A stretch of DNA of 64,000 nucleotides from an uncultured Bacteroidales bacterium (GCA_947175635.1 CAMWNM010000004.1:1-64000); one strand, 5' to 3'; positions 20,289 to 30,052 are shown, counted from the stretch's first letter. A program made the numbers and translations. The notes: generated from the sequence alone by a model not told the origin.

Positions 20289-20942
20289 TTACCTTTTCCG
20301 CATCAGCATCAAACCGTCGCGCACGGGCAACAGCAGGTTTTCCATATCCGGATCCTCCTGCACGGTCTTGTTGAAAGCTCGTACCGCCAGCGTATCTCTG
20401 TCGCGGCATGCGGGATCGTACACCTTCCCGTTCCACAGCACATTGTCGGCCACCATCCATCCTCCCGGCACCAGCAAAGTTTTCAGAAGCGGATAATATT
20501 CCGAATAATTGGATTTATCGGCATCCAGAAACACCAAATCGAATGTTCCGGCAGGTAGCCCGGGCAGGATCCGCTCGGCTTCCCCCATCAGCAAGGTTAT
20601 CTTTTGCGATAACTCCGCCTGTTCAAAGGCCTTCAGTATGCGGTCTTGCAGTTCCTCATTGTGTTCAACGGTAAAGACCTGTCCCCCCTCGGGCAAAACT
20701 TGGGCCATACAGATGGCCGAATATCCGGTATAGGTTCCCACTTCAAGCACCTTCCGGGGTTTTATCATGCGGCAGAGCATTTCCAGCAATTTGCCTTGAT
20801 AGGCGCCCGAAATCATGCGCGGACAAAGCACATTCACGTATGTGTCGCGTTCCAAGGCCTGCAAAAAAGAACCGGCCGGCGAGGTGTGCGCCTCGGCATA
20901 CGCCATCAAGTCTTCCGGCAAAAGCGCAAAATCTCCGTCCAT
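20289..20942 (-). CDS. SAM-dependent O-methyltransferase
   Basis: A 217-residue class I methyltransferase resembling the caffeoyl-CoA/catechol O-methyltransferase family (Methyltransf_3). The SAM-binding motif I is VLEVGTYTGYSAICMA, the acidic motif II VFTVEHNEEL and the metal-binding segment FDLVFLDADKSNY. A divalent cation is expected to assist catalysis. The substrate cannot be predicted. It lies 10 nt after the serine dehydratase gene and 15 nt before DUF2461. Confidence 0.88.
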   Translation of the reverse strand: MDGDFALLPEDLMAYAEAHTSPAGSFLQALERDTYVNVLCPRMISGAYQGKLLEMLCRMIKPRKVLEVGTYTGYSAICMAQVLPEGGQVFTVEHNEELQDRILKAFEQAELSQKITLLMGEAERILPGLPAGTFDLVFLDADKSNYSEYYPLLKTLLVPGGWMVADNVLWNGKVYDPACRDRDTLAVRAFNKTVQEDPDMENLLLPVRDGLMLMRKR

Positions 20943-20952
20943 TCCTCTCCTC

Positions 20953-22182
20953 CTAATCCTCAGCGGGATTCATCAGGGCAAGACCTCCCTTGCTGGTTTC
21001 CTTATAAAGTGCGGGCAGGTCGTGTCCTGTCTGTTTCATCACTTTCACCACCTCGTCGAAACTTACCCGGTGCCGTCCGTCGGAAAGGGCCGCGTACACA
21101 TTGGTGTCGAACGCCCGCACGGCCGCAAAGGCACAACGCTCTATGCAGGGAATCTGCACCAGGCCGCACATAGGGTCGCAGGTAAGCCCCAGATGGTGTT
21201 CCAACCCCATCTCGGCCGCATATTCTGTTTGATAGATGGTGCCGCCGAATATCTGATTGGCCGCCGCACTGGCCATCGAACAGGCCACGCCGATTTCTCC
21301 CTGGCATCCCACTTCGGCCCCCGAAATGGAAGCGTTGGTCTTCACTATGTTGGCGATAAGGCCGGCGGTTGCCAGACCTTTGAGTATTCGTTGCTCGATG
21401 ATATTGTAGTTCTTGTGGCAATGATAGAGCACAGCCGGCATCACGGCGGCGGAACCGCAGGTAGGCGCGGTTACGATGGCCCCGCCGCCGGCGTTCTCTT
21501 CGGCCACGGCAAGGGCGTAGCTGAAGATAAGCCCCCTTGTCCTGAGCGAGCGGTCGTAACCCTGGGCTTTGATATTATATTGGGCCGCTTTCCGCTGCAG
21601 ATGCAGACCGCCGGGCAACATGCCCTCATTGTTCAGACCGTTCTCCACGCTTTGCTTCATGCAGTCCCACACATGGGCCAGATAGTCCATATAGCCCGGC
21701 TTCTCGTGCAAATCCACGTATTCCCAAAGCGTGCGCCCGTTTTTATGACACCAATGCAGGATATCGTTCATCGTACTCAACTCGTAGATATCCTCATTCG
21801 AATACGGACTGCCTTCTTCCAGATAAATTTCGTCCGAGCCTTTCTGGCGGATGTCGCCCCCGCCGATACTGAACACCGTCCACTCTCCCAACAATTTTCC
21901 ATCGGCGTCAAAGGCCTGGAAAAGCATGCCGTTGGGATGCTCTGGCAAGAAGATTTCGGGATACTCGAAAAGGGTGGTCCTCTCCTCGCCCAATTCATGC
22001 AGAAGGGTTTCGTTGGTGAGGTGCCCCTTGCCGGTAGCCCCCAGACTGCCGTACAAGTTTACCCGATACGCGTCCGCCTCGGGATAACGTCTGCGGAATA
22101 TATGCGCGGCCCGCATGGGCCCCATGGTATGGCTGCTGGAAGGGCCATTCCCTATTTTGTATATCTGACAGATACTTTTCAT
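20953..22182 (-). CDS. sdaA: L-serine ammonia-lyase (iron-sulfur)
   Basis: A 409-residue single-chain L-serine dehydratase that converts L-serine to pyruvate and ammonia with a [4Fe-4S] cluster. The N-terminal beta domain begins with YKIGNGPSSSHTMGPMRAA. The C-terminal alpha domain contains PTCGSAAVMPAVLYH and the cluster-cysteine region CDPMCGLVQIPCIERC. The start at 22182 (MKSICQIYK) removes 22 residues that the ORF track adds from the intergenic region. It is the first gene of a reverse operon. Its -7 box is TACTTTTG at 22248-22255, on the side facing the polysaccharide-type locus. Confidence 0.95.
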   Translation of the reverse strand: MKSICQIYKIGNGPSSSHTMGPMRAAHIFRRRYPEADAYRVNLYGSLGATGKGHLTNETLLHELGEERTTLFEYPEIFLPEHPNGMLFQAFDADGKLLGEWTVFSIGGGDIRQKGSDEIYLEEGSPYSNEDIYELSTMNDILHWCHKNGRTLWEYVDLHEKPGYMDYLAHVWDCMKQSVENGLNNEGMLPGGLHLQRKAAQYNIKAQGYDRSLRTRGLIFSYALAVAEENAGGGAIVTAPTCGSAAVMPAVLYHCHKNYNIIEQRILKGLATAGLIANIVKTNASISGAEVGCQGEIGVACSMASAAANQIFGGTIYQTEYAAEMGLEHHLGLTCDPMCGLVQIPCIERCAFAAVRAFDTNVYAALSDGRHRVSFDEVVKVMKQTGHDLPALYKETSKGGLALMNPAED

Positions 22183-22576
22183 CCGATTACCTCCAGACAA
22201 TTCCGTAGCCTTATGGCAAACGCCCGGCCTTTTGCGGAACCGCCACACAAAAGTACATCATTCCGACTAATCTTAGGGCTATCGCCGCCATCATGTACTT
22301 TCACGGACAGTTCCTGCGTCCGATAAAAGTACTTCGGATGAGACGGCCCCGCATCCGCTCCGACAGAAAAATTATCAACACGCGGAAAAAAACGACAAAT
22401 TTGAAGGACAATACAATATTCAACCATCCGAATCTTCCTTATCCTTATTGTCAACAACTAATCAATCATTTTATTTGGTTTCTTTCGGATTTTGTTTGAT
22501 TTTATTACCTTTGCGCCGCCGAAAAGTGTACATATACATATTCCCGCACGCGGGAAACGGCAATCAATTTACCTGA
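22183..22576. promoter_or_regulatory. Divergent intergenic region, sdaA and export locus
   Basis: This 394-nt gap is AT-richer than its surroundings and holds no convincing gene; two ORF-track entries here look random. Reverse strand: TACTTTTG at 22248-22255 is a fitting -7 box for sdaA. Forward strand: TACCTTTG at 22506-22513 fits a -7 box for the 22577 gene, but the TTG at the proper distance is missing. The 5' leader then contains the inverted repeat TTCCCGCACGCGGGAA at 22541-22556, 21 nt before the start codon. The stretch 22260-22500 shows nothing I can name. Confidence 0.55.
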
Positions 22577-23962
22577 ATGAACCGTAGCATATCTGTCATA
22601 TTATGTATGCTTCTCTTCGGAGGAGGAACATGTGTCTTTTCCCAAAACGGGGAGAGCGACATGCTCTTGCACCGCTTTGAAGAAAGATTCAGGTTGCTGG
22701 ATTCCCTGATTTTCGCCAGGCAAGCCTCATGGGAAGACAGTTCGGTCTGGAGCGTTGAGGCAAACGATTCGCTGATGGTTGCGCAAGACACCGTGCTTAC
22801 GCCCTACGACTCGGCGCTGATGGAACTTACCCACCGACGCATCAAGGAATTCAAAGGCAAGACTGGCCTGCAACTTACCGGGCAATACTATCACCGTTTC
22901 GACCACACCGTCGGTTTCGACGAGGAGGATGATCCCCGGGCCGGCTACGACGACAAGATTCAGGTAGAACTGCGCTGGTATTTTCTACAAAGCGCCCTCT
23001 TCCGCCGCAAAGGTCATATCGAGGAAATACGCATCAAGGAAGAAATAGAGCGGACCGCCAATAAAAAAGAGTCTTTCGGCATATCGATATACCGCCAGAA
23101 AGAAAATTTCCGCTTTCTGCACGACAGCCTGCTTTCCGGTATTCTCCAGCATAGAGTGAAAAATCTGGAATTGTTGAGCGATGCCAATCAGTACCTGCTG
23201 TTCAGCGAAAACATGAGCAGCGACGAGTTACTGAAGGTACTCGATGAAAAAGCCGCCGCCGAACGCCTGCTTTCTTCGCTGCCCGAAGGATTCCCTGTGG
23301 CCGGAGATTTCTCATGCGTCGAAACCGTTTCCGTACATATCGACACAACGGCCCTGATAAACCATATCGAGGAATCCCAAGAGGAGATGCGCATGCTCTC
23401 CCTGCGCATCAAACTGCTTGAACAGCAAGAAAGCAACACGAGTTATTGGGACAACTGCCGGCTCGCACCTTTTGTGCGTTATTCCTACTATACCCGCTAT
23501 CATGATCAAAACACCTCCAATTTCGATGCGGGCCTCACTTTCACCATTCCGCTTTCGGGAGAAGCCTGCCGGAGAAAGAAGACGCTTCGGGCCGAACAGG
23601 ATGTATTGTCCGTTGAAAGAGAAACCATCGCAAGGCGCGCAATGGATCAGATACGTCTCCGATATATGGAAATCGAGCAGATGAACCGGTCCATGGAAGG
23701 GGAATACCGACGCCTCCAGGAGCTGAAAGACTATCTGAAACTCCGTCAACAGGCCTATGCGAACAGAATCGGCGAATACAGCCGTCTTTCCCGCATCAAG
23801 GAATACAATATTTATCTCCAGAGCATTGAAAAACTGCTTGAATTTCAATACCGAAGAAATTGTCTGATAACAGACCTTCAAGGGCTCCTAGCCGATGATA
23901 CCATTTTGCGCTACTGCCGCACACAGCCTTTGTCGCAAGCCGCCAACCGCCCAAGCCGATGA
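22577..23962 (+). CDS. TolC-like outer membrane export protein
   Basis: A 461-residue secreted protein (signal peptide ending near CVFSQ). Its long helical stretches alternate with short beta segments, as in TolC-type outer membrane factors: QVELRWYFLQSALFRRK, then helices 170-280, a barrel-like LAPFVRYSYYTRYHDQNTSNFDAGLTFTIPL, and helices to the end. The sequence is remote from well-known TolC proteins, so this rests on architecture and on the HlyD-like gene that overlaps it by 4 nt (ATGA). It would form the outer membrane pore and periplasmic tunnel of an export route. It is the first gene of the operon that carries the glycosyltransferase. Confidence 0.7.
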   Translation: MNRSISVILCMLLFGGGTCVFSQNGESDMLLHRFEERFRLLDSLIFARQASWEDSSVWSVEANDSLMVAQDTVLTPYDSALMELTHRRIKEFKGKTGLQLTGQYYHRFDHTVGFDEEDDPRAGYDDKIQVELRWYFLQSALFRRKGHIEEIRIKEEIERTANKKESFGISIYRQKENFRFLHDSLLSGILQHRVKNLELLSDANQYLLFSENMSSDELLKVLDEKAAAERLLSSLPEGFPVAGDFSCVETVSVHIDTTALINHIEESQEEMRMLSLRIKLLEQQESNTSYWDNCRLAPFVRYSYYTRYHDQNTSNFDAGLTFTIPLSGEACRRKKTLRAEQDVLSVERETIARRAMDQIRLRYMEIEQMNRSMEGEYRRLQELKDYLKLRQQAYANRIGEYSRLSRIKEYNIYLQSIEKLLEFQYRRNCLITDLQGLLADDTILRYCRTQPLSQAANRPSR

Positions 23963-25131
23963 AAAATTTCACTTACCGTTCCTCCGAAGAGAAGGAAAAC
24001 ATAGAAGCCATCCTCCGGCAACGCAGGCGGAAAATGAACCGGCAACAGCTCATTGCCGGAAGCATTCTCGGTTTGATCATACTCGGGGTGGTGCTCTATT
24101 TCGGTTATCACACCTACTATACCGAATACGACGGCTACGTCCATGTGGATGCGAACCGTGTCCGCACACCGTTCGACATCTACTTGGACAGCGTTTACGT
24201 AAAGACAGGCGATATCGTAGCGCCCGGAGATACGCTTTATTCCTACTACATGCTTGATTTGTTGGTAAAGCAGGCCAATCCCGACGAAGAATCGAATCTG
24301 GCGGCCCGCAATCGGGAAATCTCCTTGCGCTACGAAAACACCAAGCAGCAAATCAATGTGCTGAAGGTGCGCATGGAAGAAATCCAACGGCAAATCGCCA
24401 TCGATGAACACAATATCAGTTTCGGTCTGAACAACAACACGCATAAACTCGATTTGGAACGGGCCCTGAAAGAAGATGAAGCCAAGATGAAAGCCTTGCG
24501 GCACGAACAAAACGTTTTGTACCGCATGAAACGGGAAACCAGCCCCCGCTTCAACAAGAAAAGCAAGAAAAACCCCGAGGAAAACCAAGGGCAGATTTAC
24601 GACAATATCGGTTCCTCTTCCTTAAAGGGGGCCATCAACTACCGTCTGGCCGGCGATTCGTCCATCGTAACCAAGGTGAACGCCCCCAAGAGGATGATTT
24701 TCTTCACCAAGGAAGAAATCCTCACCACCCAACACTTGAACCTGGATGCCAACAACCTCCAGGTTGTAGCGTACGTACCGGTGGAAAAGATACACAAACT
24801 CACGCAACATTCCAAAGCCGAGGTGGTGGTTACGGACAAGGTGTCGTTCAACGCGCACGTTTCCGTTTTGGGACTGAGCACGGATGAGATTCCGGCCAAT
24901 CTGCAAAGCTATTTCACCAAACGCACCACGGCCCTGATTGCCGTTTTCAATCTGGAAAAAGGACAGACCGCACCTTTTTGGAGCGTAACCTCCGGACTTC
25001 CCGTAACGGTTCGCGTAAAAAATCATCCTTTCCGGAAGAAAAGACTTGAAGAGGAAGATTACCTGTGGTTTACCACCGGAGAAGGAATACGTACCCATAG
25101 CCGCCAACCTCAAACCGAAGCATCCCGATGA
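23959..25131 (+). CDS. HlyD-like periplasmic adaptor protein
   Basis: A 390-residue membrane-fusion protein. The basic N-terminal cytoplasmic part is followed by one transmembrane helix (about 31-52, AGSILGLIILGVVLYFGYHTYY). Next comes a lipoyl-like half motif TPFDIYLDSVYVKTGDIVAPGDTLYSYY, a helical hairpin region (about 115-190) and a beta-barrel-like C-terminal half (LDANNLQVVAYVPVEKIHKL). Adaptors of this kind link an inner membrane synthase or pump to a TolC-like duct. It overlaps both its upstream and downstream neighbours by 4 nt, so the three proteins are translated together. No ABC or RND transporter gene is nearby, which suggests that the glycosyltransferase in this operon is its inner membrane partner. 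Confidence 0.78.
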   Translation: MKNFTYRSSEEKENIEAILRQRRRKMNRQQLIAGSILGLIILGVVLYFGYHTYYTEYDGYVHVDANRVRTPFDIYLDSVYVKTGDIVAPGDTLYSYYMLDLLVKQANPDEESNLAARNREISLRYENTKQQINVLKVRMEEIQRQIAIDEHNISFGLNNNTHKLDLERALKEDEAKMKALRHEQNVLYRMKRETSPRFNKKSKKNPEENQGQIYDNIGSSSLKGAINYRLAGDSSIVTKVNAPKRMIFFTKEEILTTQHLNLDANNLQVVAYVPVEKIHKLTQHSKAEVVVTDKVSFNAHVSVLGLSTDEIPANLQSYFTKRTTALIAVFNLEKGQTAPFWSVTSGLPVTVRVKNHPFRKKRLEEEDYLWFTTGEGIRTHSRQPQTEASR

Positions 25132-26552
25132 ACCAGAAGACCGAAAACAGATACCAGATCATAACGAACAACAATCGCCGCAGGATTCTGGTCATAAACG
25201 ATGTGGTGGATGTGGACCGGAAGGCGGATCTGGCTTTCGAAGACTTCGATGCCGTTTTCATCAACGTTATCGACAACCTGATGGACCGCATCATGCTTGC
25301 CATACGTCTGGCTTCTCCCTTGCTCTCGGAGAAATGCCGGTTCAAGCCTTGCTACGTTACCAAACGTTTGACGGGATGGTTGGGTAAAGCCGAAGTGATT
25401 GTGGACGGATACGCCTCCCAGCCTACCGACAGCAATATGGCCCAAGGCATTGAGGAGATTTACGCCAATATGCGGCGAATCAATTTCTTGCTTGGAACCG
25501 AACCTGTAGTGAGCCACGCCGAGGAAATTTTCCGGCTGTGCCGCTACGCCATCTCGCGCGGACAGTACACTTTTTCTTCCCACCCCACACCGGGGCTCAG
25601 CTCAGGCTATATGTCGCTCTATTACTACACCCTTTGGTTCGAAGGACAGGAAAACCAGCAGTTGGAGGAACGCGACTTTTTCCATGCCCAGCTTTTGAAA
25701 CTGGGCTATATCCGTCCCACCCGCTTTATCGACAAGATTCACGTATGTCCTGTCTGCCGCCAGAGCCACTTGCTGTTTTTCGAATGCTGCCCGAAATGCG
25801 GCAGTTCGGATATACGGGAAGAACCTGTCCTGCACCATTTCCGTTGCGCCAACGTATCGCCCGAGTCCACCTATCAGTGGGACGGAGAGCTGCGTTGCCC
25901 CAAGTGCCACCACACCCTGCGGCATATCGGTGTGGACTACGATAAACCGTCGTCCATCTTCACGTGCAGACAATGCGACGAATCGTTCATGTACCCCGAC
26001 ATGCGGGTAATCTGCCCCGAAGACAGAAGAACATGGACGACCGACGACCTGCTGCCCATCGATGTTACCGAATACGAATTCACCCCTGAAGGCATCCGTG
26101 TTTTCGCCAACTACGATATCCGCTATACCCTCAGTCAGGCAGGCTTCTACGGCTACTCCTCCATGCGCGATTTCCTGGCTTACCTGCGCATGGTTTCCAA
26201 AGCGGAAGCCAAACAGGCGGATCTTTTCGTTGTTGCGCGGTTTTACGTGTTCGATCCTGCCATGGACAACATCGTTGCCCAGGAAACCACCCCGCCCGTG
26301 GTAAAGGCCATGAGCCGTTTCTTCAACTACAAGAGCGCACTCTGGGGCAACAACTATTATTTCCTCTGCCGCGCATCCAACGGAGAATTGGCGCAAGTGC
26401 AGAGCAGGATGGAATACGAGCTCAAAAACGAGCTGAAAGATTTCCAGCAACGCCACGAAGGATTCGAATTCGAACTGGTGGACACCTACGTGTACCACCA
26501 AGGAGAAGATATGGAACAGTTCATCCACCGCATAGAAGAAGACCGGAATTAA
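25128..26552 (+). CDS. TackOD1-type zinc-domain regulatory protein
   Basis: A 474-residue cytoplasmic protein without signal or membrane segments. Residues 1-125 look like a receiver-like alpha/beta domain (ILVINDVVDVDR, FDAVFINVIDNL). Residues about 195-315 carry paired cysteines: CPVC at 207-210, CCPKC at 220-224, Cys240, CPKC at 257-260, CRQC at 280-283 and Cys296. This closely resembles the TackOD1 (thaumarchaeal output domain 1) zinc-binding domain. Residues 345-474 have the size and pattern of a GGDEF domain, but the signature position reads WGNNYYF, so a diguanylate cyclase activity is unlikely. I infer a regulator of the glycosyltransferase encoded 13 nt downstream. The family name is from memory of the cysteine layout. 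Confidence 0.62.
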   Translation: MNQKTENRYQIITNNNRRRILVINDVVDVDRKADLAFEDFDAVFINVIDNLMDRIMLAIRLASPLLSEKCRFKPCYVTKRLTGWLGKAEVIVDGYASQPTDSNMAQGIEEIYANMRRINFLLGTEPVVSHAEEIFRLCRYAISRGQYTFSSHPTPGLSSGYMSLYYYTLWFEGQENQQLEERDFFHAQLLKLGYIRPTRFIDKIHVCPVCRQSHLLFFECCPKCGSSDIREEPVLHHFRCANVSPESTYQWDGELRCPKCHHTLRHIGVDYDKPSSIFTCRQCDESFMYPDMRVICPEDRRTWTTDDLLPIDVTEYEFTPEGIRVFANYDIRYTLSQAGFYGYSSMRDFLAYLRMVSKAEAKQADLFVVARFYVFDPAMDNIVAQETTPPVVKAMSRFFNYKSALWGNNYYFLCRASNGELAQVQSRMEYELKNELKDFQQRHEGFEFELVDTYVYHQGEDMEQFIHRIEEDRN

Positions 26553-26565
26553 CCGCCCCAAGGCC

Positions 26566-27888
26566 ATGATAGACATAGCATTCAGAATCATCGACGGCAT
26601 CGCGGCCTGTTTCACCACTAATCTGTCGTGGGACATAGTGCTGTCTATCTATTGGTTTCTCTTCTTCATAGAGTTTCCCCGCTACTATATGCTCGATGTT
26701 ATCGCCGCCATCCGGTACGGGGCCACCTGGCGCAAACGCAAAAACCGCGAAGCCATCGCCCGGCGGATGCTCTACATAGAAAAGCCGCTCATTACCGTGC
26801 TGGCTCCGGGAAAGAACGAAGGCGAACATATCTACAAGTTGGTGTGCTCCCTCAAGGAACAGACCTACCAGAATTTCGAGATCATCATTATCGATGACGG
26901 CTCGGACAATTGCTCGCCTCAAATCTGCGAAGACCTCAAACAGGCCGGTTTCATCACGAAGTTCTTCCGCATGCGGGAACGTTGCGGCAAAGCCGCGGCG
27001 GCCAACTTCGGGGTGATGCATGCCCAAGGGAAATACATCGTGCACTTAGACGCCGACAGTTCCCTTGACCGCGATGCGATAGAAAAGATATTGCTGCCTT
27101 TCTACTATGACCGCAACATAAAAGGCGTGGGCGGTTGCGTGAAAGTGCGCAATGCCGACGCCTCGCTCTGCACGGCCATGCAGGCGCAGGAATACTTGAG
27201 AACCATCCAGGTCGGCAGAATGGTTACCGACATGTTGGGTATCTACCATATCATATCGGGTGCCTTCGGCGCGTTTGAGACAGAAACCATCCGACAGGTA
27301 GGCGGTTGGGACATAGGGCCCGGCCTGGACGGGGACATTACCCAGAAATTACGCAAGGCGGGATACAAAGTGCATTTTGCGGAAAACGCCATCTGCATGA
27401 CCAATGTTCCCGAAACCTGGAGCGCGCTTTTCCGCCAACGGAAACGTTGGTCCAAATCGCTGGTCCGTTTCCGCATCCGCAAACACAGAGACATTCTTTG
27501 GTCCAACCGGAATTTCTCGTTCAGCAATATGCTCTCCAATGCCGAAAACATTGTTTACGACTTTATCCTCAACTATGTATGGTTTTTCTACATTCTGGGG
27601 CTTCTGTTCGGCAACGGGGACAGATTGCCGGAAATCATCCTCATGGGCTGGCTTATCCGTGTGGCGTTTTCCATCGTGGCCTTTATCGTTATCCAATGTG
27701 TGTCGGAACGTTCCAGAGAAGAACGTTTCCTGGGTGGATACCTTGTCCTGCACACGTTCTATATGGGCTATTTCCTACGTCTGACCCGTCTGGTGGGACA
27801 TACCGAAGAACTTTTCTTCTTCTCTTCCTACAAAGACAGCTGGAATCCGAAAAAGGTTTCCACCGTGGCGCGCATGGAAGGATTGTAG
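26566..27888 (+). CDS. Processive-type GT2 membrane glycosyltransferase
   Basis: A 440-residue inner membrane glycosyltransferase of the cellulose/PNAG/hyaluronan synthase kind. An N-terminal helix (about 22-42) precedes the GT-A domain with PLITVLAPGKNEG, IIIIDDGSDN and the DXD motif LDADSS. The acceptor-site motif reads LDGDIT, where TED is common, and QRKRW stands for QxxRW. Two or three membrane helices follow (about 320-420). Enzymes with this pattern add sugars repeatedly and often push the chain across the membrane. Sugar specificity cannot be deduced. With the TolC-like and HlyD-like genes upstream it suggests a synthase-dependent exopolysaccharide route. No PilZ domain is fused to it. 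Confidence 0.88.
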   Translation: MIDIAFRIIDGIAACFTTNLSWDIVLSIYWFLFFIEFPRYYMLDVIAAIRYGATWRKRKNREAIARRMLYIEKPLITVLAPGKNEGEHIYKLVCSLKEQTYQNFEIIIIDDGSDNCSPQICEDLKQAGFITKFFRMRERCGKAAAANFGVMHAQGKYIVHLDADSSLDRDAIEKILLPFYYDRNIKGVGGCVKVRNADASLCTAMQAQEYLRTIQVGRMVTDMLGIYHIISGAFGAFETETIRQVGGWDIGPGLDGDITQKLRKAGYKVHFAENAICMTNVPETWSALFRQRKRWSKSLVRFRIRKHRDILWSNRNFSFSNMLSNAENIVYDFILNYVWFFYILGLLFGNGDRLPEIILMGWLIRVAFSIVAFIVIQCVSERSREERFLGGYLVLHTFYMGYFLRLTRLVGHTEELFFFSSYKDSWNPKKVSTVARMEGL

Positions 27889-27925
27889 AACCGAAAAAGC
27901 AAAATCCAAAATGTTTAACATCAAT

Positions 27926-30052
27926 ATGAAAACAAAATTCACTTTCAAAACCAGATGGAAGCTCGCTTTTATGGCGATATGCACAGTCGGGCTGTTGACG
28001 AGTTGCGAACGTGAAGACCTCAAACGCAACAAGTCCAACACCGAAACGATCTCGATGACCCGCATCGGCGGTGCTCAGCAAGGTCGTGTGAAGAGCGTAA
28101 ACATGAAATCCAAAGCGCTGAAGAAGAAGGAAAGACTCACATGGGTGGCCAATATCACGGCGCCCACAGACCGCCAGGATCTGCTTTGGTCCGCCACCTC
28201 GGTGGCTATTCATCCATCCAACGATGCCGAACACAACCGGGTTTACATTACCTGGCATTCCAACCGCCAGGCCACCAAACCGGCTACGGCCTGGGGCGGA
28301 GCCCTCGATATCGTGGATATGTCGGGTACGCCGACCTTGGTGAATACCTATACCAGTTCACAGGCCAAATTCAACCATGCCTGGATAGCCGGCGGCGGAC
28401 AAACCTTGTTCTTGGCGTCCTCCACTTCCTATAGCGGGGGAGCCGTTGCCCGCACCGCATTGACAATCAACGGCGACTTGGTGGGCGCAAACGAGGCGGA
28501 TCTGATCGGCTTCCCCGGCTCTTCGGTGAACGCCATTGCCGAATATGACGGCAAACTGCTGGCCGTTTCAGGTTTCAACGGCACCTATGCCACCTTTGAG
28601 GCCAATATGGTTCCTCAAGCCTACAACTACATCAATCCCGCCAAGAACGTAATCACGCCCCTGACCGAAAGCATGGTCGATTTCGGCGGAAAATACGTCG
28701 TTTCCATGAACGGGAACGCCTATATTCTGCACGATGGCGGAGAGGGCGCGGTTATCACCGACATGAACGGCCGGGACATCAAAACCGATGTTCCCCTCAA
28801 ATCAGCGCCGAAATACAAGGAAATATACAACGACAAGACCGGCGAATGGGAACTCTCCGGAGAACAGTCCGCCGCTTACGGCAAGCATACCATGGCGGTC
28901 AAGGACGACTATGCCTACATCGCATGCGGATACAGCGGCCTTATCGGCGTGAATCTTTCCTCCGGTGCCATCTTCCACCGCCAGAACCTGATGACCGTAG
29001 GTCTCTGTGTCTGCGACAGTCTGCTCTTCGCCGCCACCTCCATGGGGCTGAGGATTTATCAGATCGGGGAAGACGGTTCTTTGGAACTCTATGCCTACGA
29101 AGTGGAAAGCTACGATGAAGAAACCGGCATGCCGACTTCCGTAGAAACGGCCGCCATCGGTACCGAACTGCGCCACTCGCCCAATTTCGTGACCTACGAT
29201 CCCACCTCGGGTTATATCTATGTAGCCTACGGACAAAGCGGGGTCCGTGTGTACAAATGGACGTACGAAGAACCCGAAAAAGGCATCGACATGGGCGGAG
29301 ATGTGCTCTGGTATCCCGAAAATATAGATGGGTACTATGCCTGGGGTGAAATATTCAGTTTCGAGGATCCCCAAGATTTCGCGCTTACCTACGATGGGGT
29401 AACCTATTACAACAATCGTTCTTACTACCCTGTTTCCGGGAGCAACAAAACGATAGCCGACCATAAGAACTTCAACGGCTACCACTTTACCCAAAAAAAT
29501 TCGACAAAGCTTTCCAAGTACACAAATCAGAGCAAACTGAACAGCAACGGTTTTCCCATTTCCCAAGACGGAAAAAGCGTTCTGGAACCGATGGATGACG
29601 TGGCGACCGTACGTTTGGGCGAAGGCTGGCGCATGCCGACCGAAGAAGAATGGATGGAACTGCTTGCACTGGGCTACGAAATCCGGACTGTGGGAGATAC
29701 CACCGGCATCGTTTTCAAGGCAGCAAACGGCAATGAACTCTTCCTGCCGCAAACCGGTTATTACGGATGGCGCAACGCGCATTCTTTTATCGATTCCTGC
29801 TTCTACTGGACGGCTTCCCTCAGTAAGAAGCCCAACTTCGATGAAGAAACTCATCAGTGGCGGCCAGGCGGTCAGGCCCAGTTCCCTTCCGTTGCCACCA
29901 ATATCAATCCTTGGTGCGATGAAGCCAAGGCCTCCTGCATCGTGATACCGTTGGTAGGAAATAAAAAACCCTATCTGCATCAGCACGACCGTTGCTGCGG
30001 CATGGCAATCCGCCCTGTAAAAGACAAAAAAGCAAATGATAGAAACAAATAA
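27926..30052 (+). CDS. Beta-propeller/FISUMP-like lipoprotein, first paralogue
   Basis: A 708-residue predicted lipoprotein with lipobox LLTSC. Residues about 60-450 are repetitive beta-strand sequence resembling an LVIVD-like beta-propeller (YAYIACGYSGLIGVNLSSG; GLRIYQIGEDG). Residues about 460-700 resemble the FISUMP domain (Fibrobacter succinogenes major paralogous domain), seen in YYAWGEI, GWRMPTEEEW, LFLPQTGYY, YWTASL and MAIRPVKDK. It is probably exposed on the cell surface. An ATG five codons upstream (27911) is possible; I chose 27926 because it gives exactly the length of the paralogue that follows. Its position at the end of the export operon suggests it binds or organises the exported polymer, which is inference. 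Confidence 0.75.
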   Translation: MKTKFTFKTRWKLAFMAICTVGLLTSCEREDLKRNKSNTETISMTRIGGAQQGRVKSVNMKSKALKKKERLTWVANITAPTDRQDLLWSATSVAIHPSNDAEHNRVYITWHSNRQATKPATAWGGALDIVDMSGTPTLVNTYTSSQAKFNHAWIAGGGQTLFLASSTSYSGGAVARTALTINGDLVGANEADLIGFPGSSVNAIAEYDGKLLAVSGFNGTYATFEANMVPQAYNYINPAKNVITPLTESMVDFGGKYVVSMNGNAYILHDGGEGAVITDMNGRDIKTDVPLKSAPKYKEIYNDKTGEWELSGEQSAAYGKHTMAVKDDYAYIACGYSGLIGVNLSSGAIFHRQNLMTVGLCVCDSLLFAATSMGLRIYQIGEDGSLELYAYEVESYDEETGMPTSVETAAIGTELRHSPNFVTYDPTSGYIYVAYGQSGVRVYKWTYEEPEKGIDMGGDVLWYPENIDGYYAWGEIFSFEDPQDFALTYDGVTYYNNRSYYPVSGSNKTIADHKNFNGYHFTQKNSTKLSKYTNQSKLNSNGFPISQDGKSVLEPMDDVATVRLGEGWRMPTEEEWMELLALGYEIRTVGDTTGIVFKAANGNELFLPQTGYYGWRNAHSFIDSCFYWTASLSKKPNFDEETHQWRPGGQAQFPSVATNINPWCDEAKASCIVIPLVGNKKPYLHQHDRCCGMAIRPVKDKKANDRNK

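Noticed and set aside
22179-22499. Two short ORFs in the sdaA/export-locus gap
   Set aside because: They have no ribosome site, no family features and overlap each other. The gap is better explained as a regulatory region.
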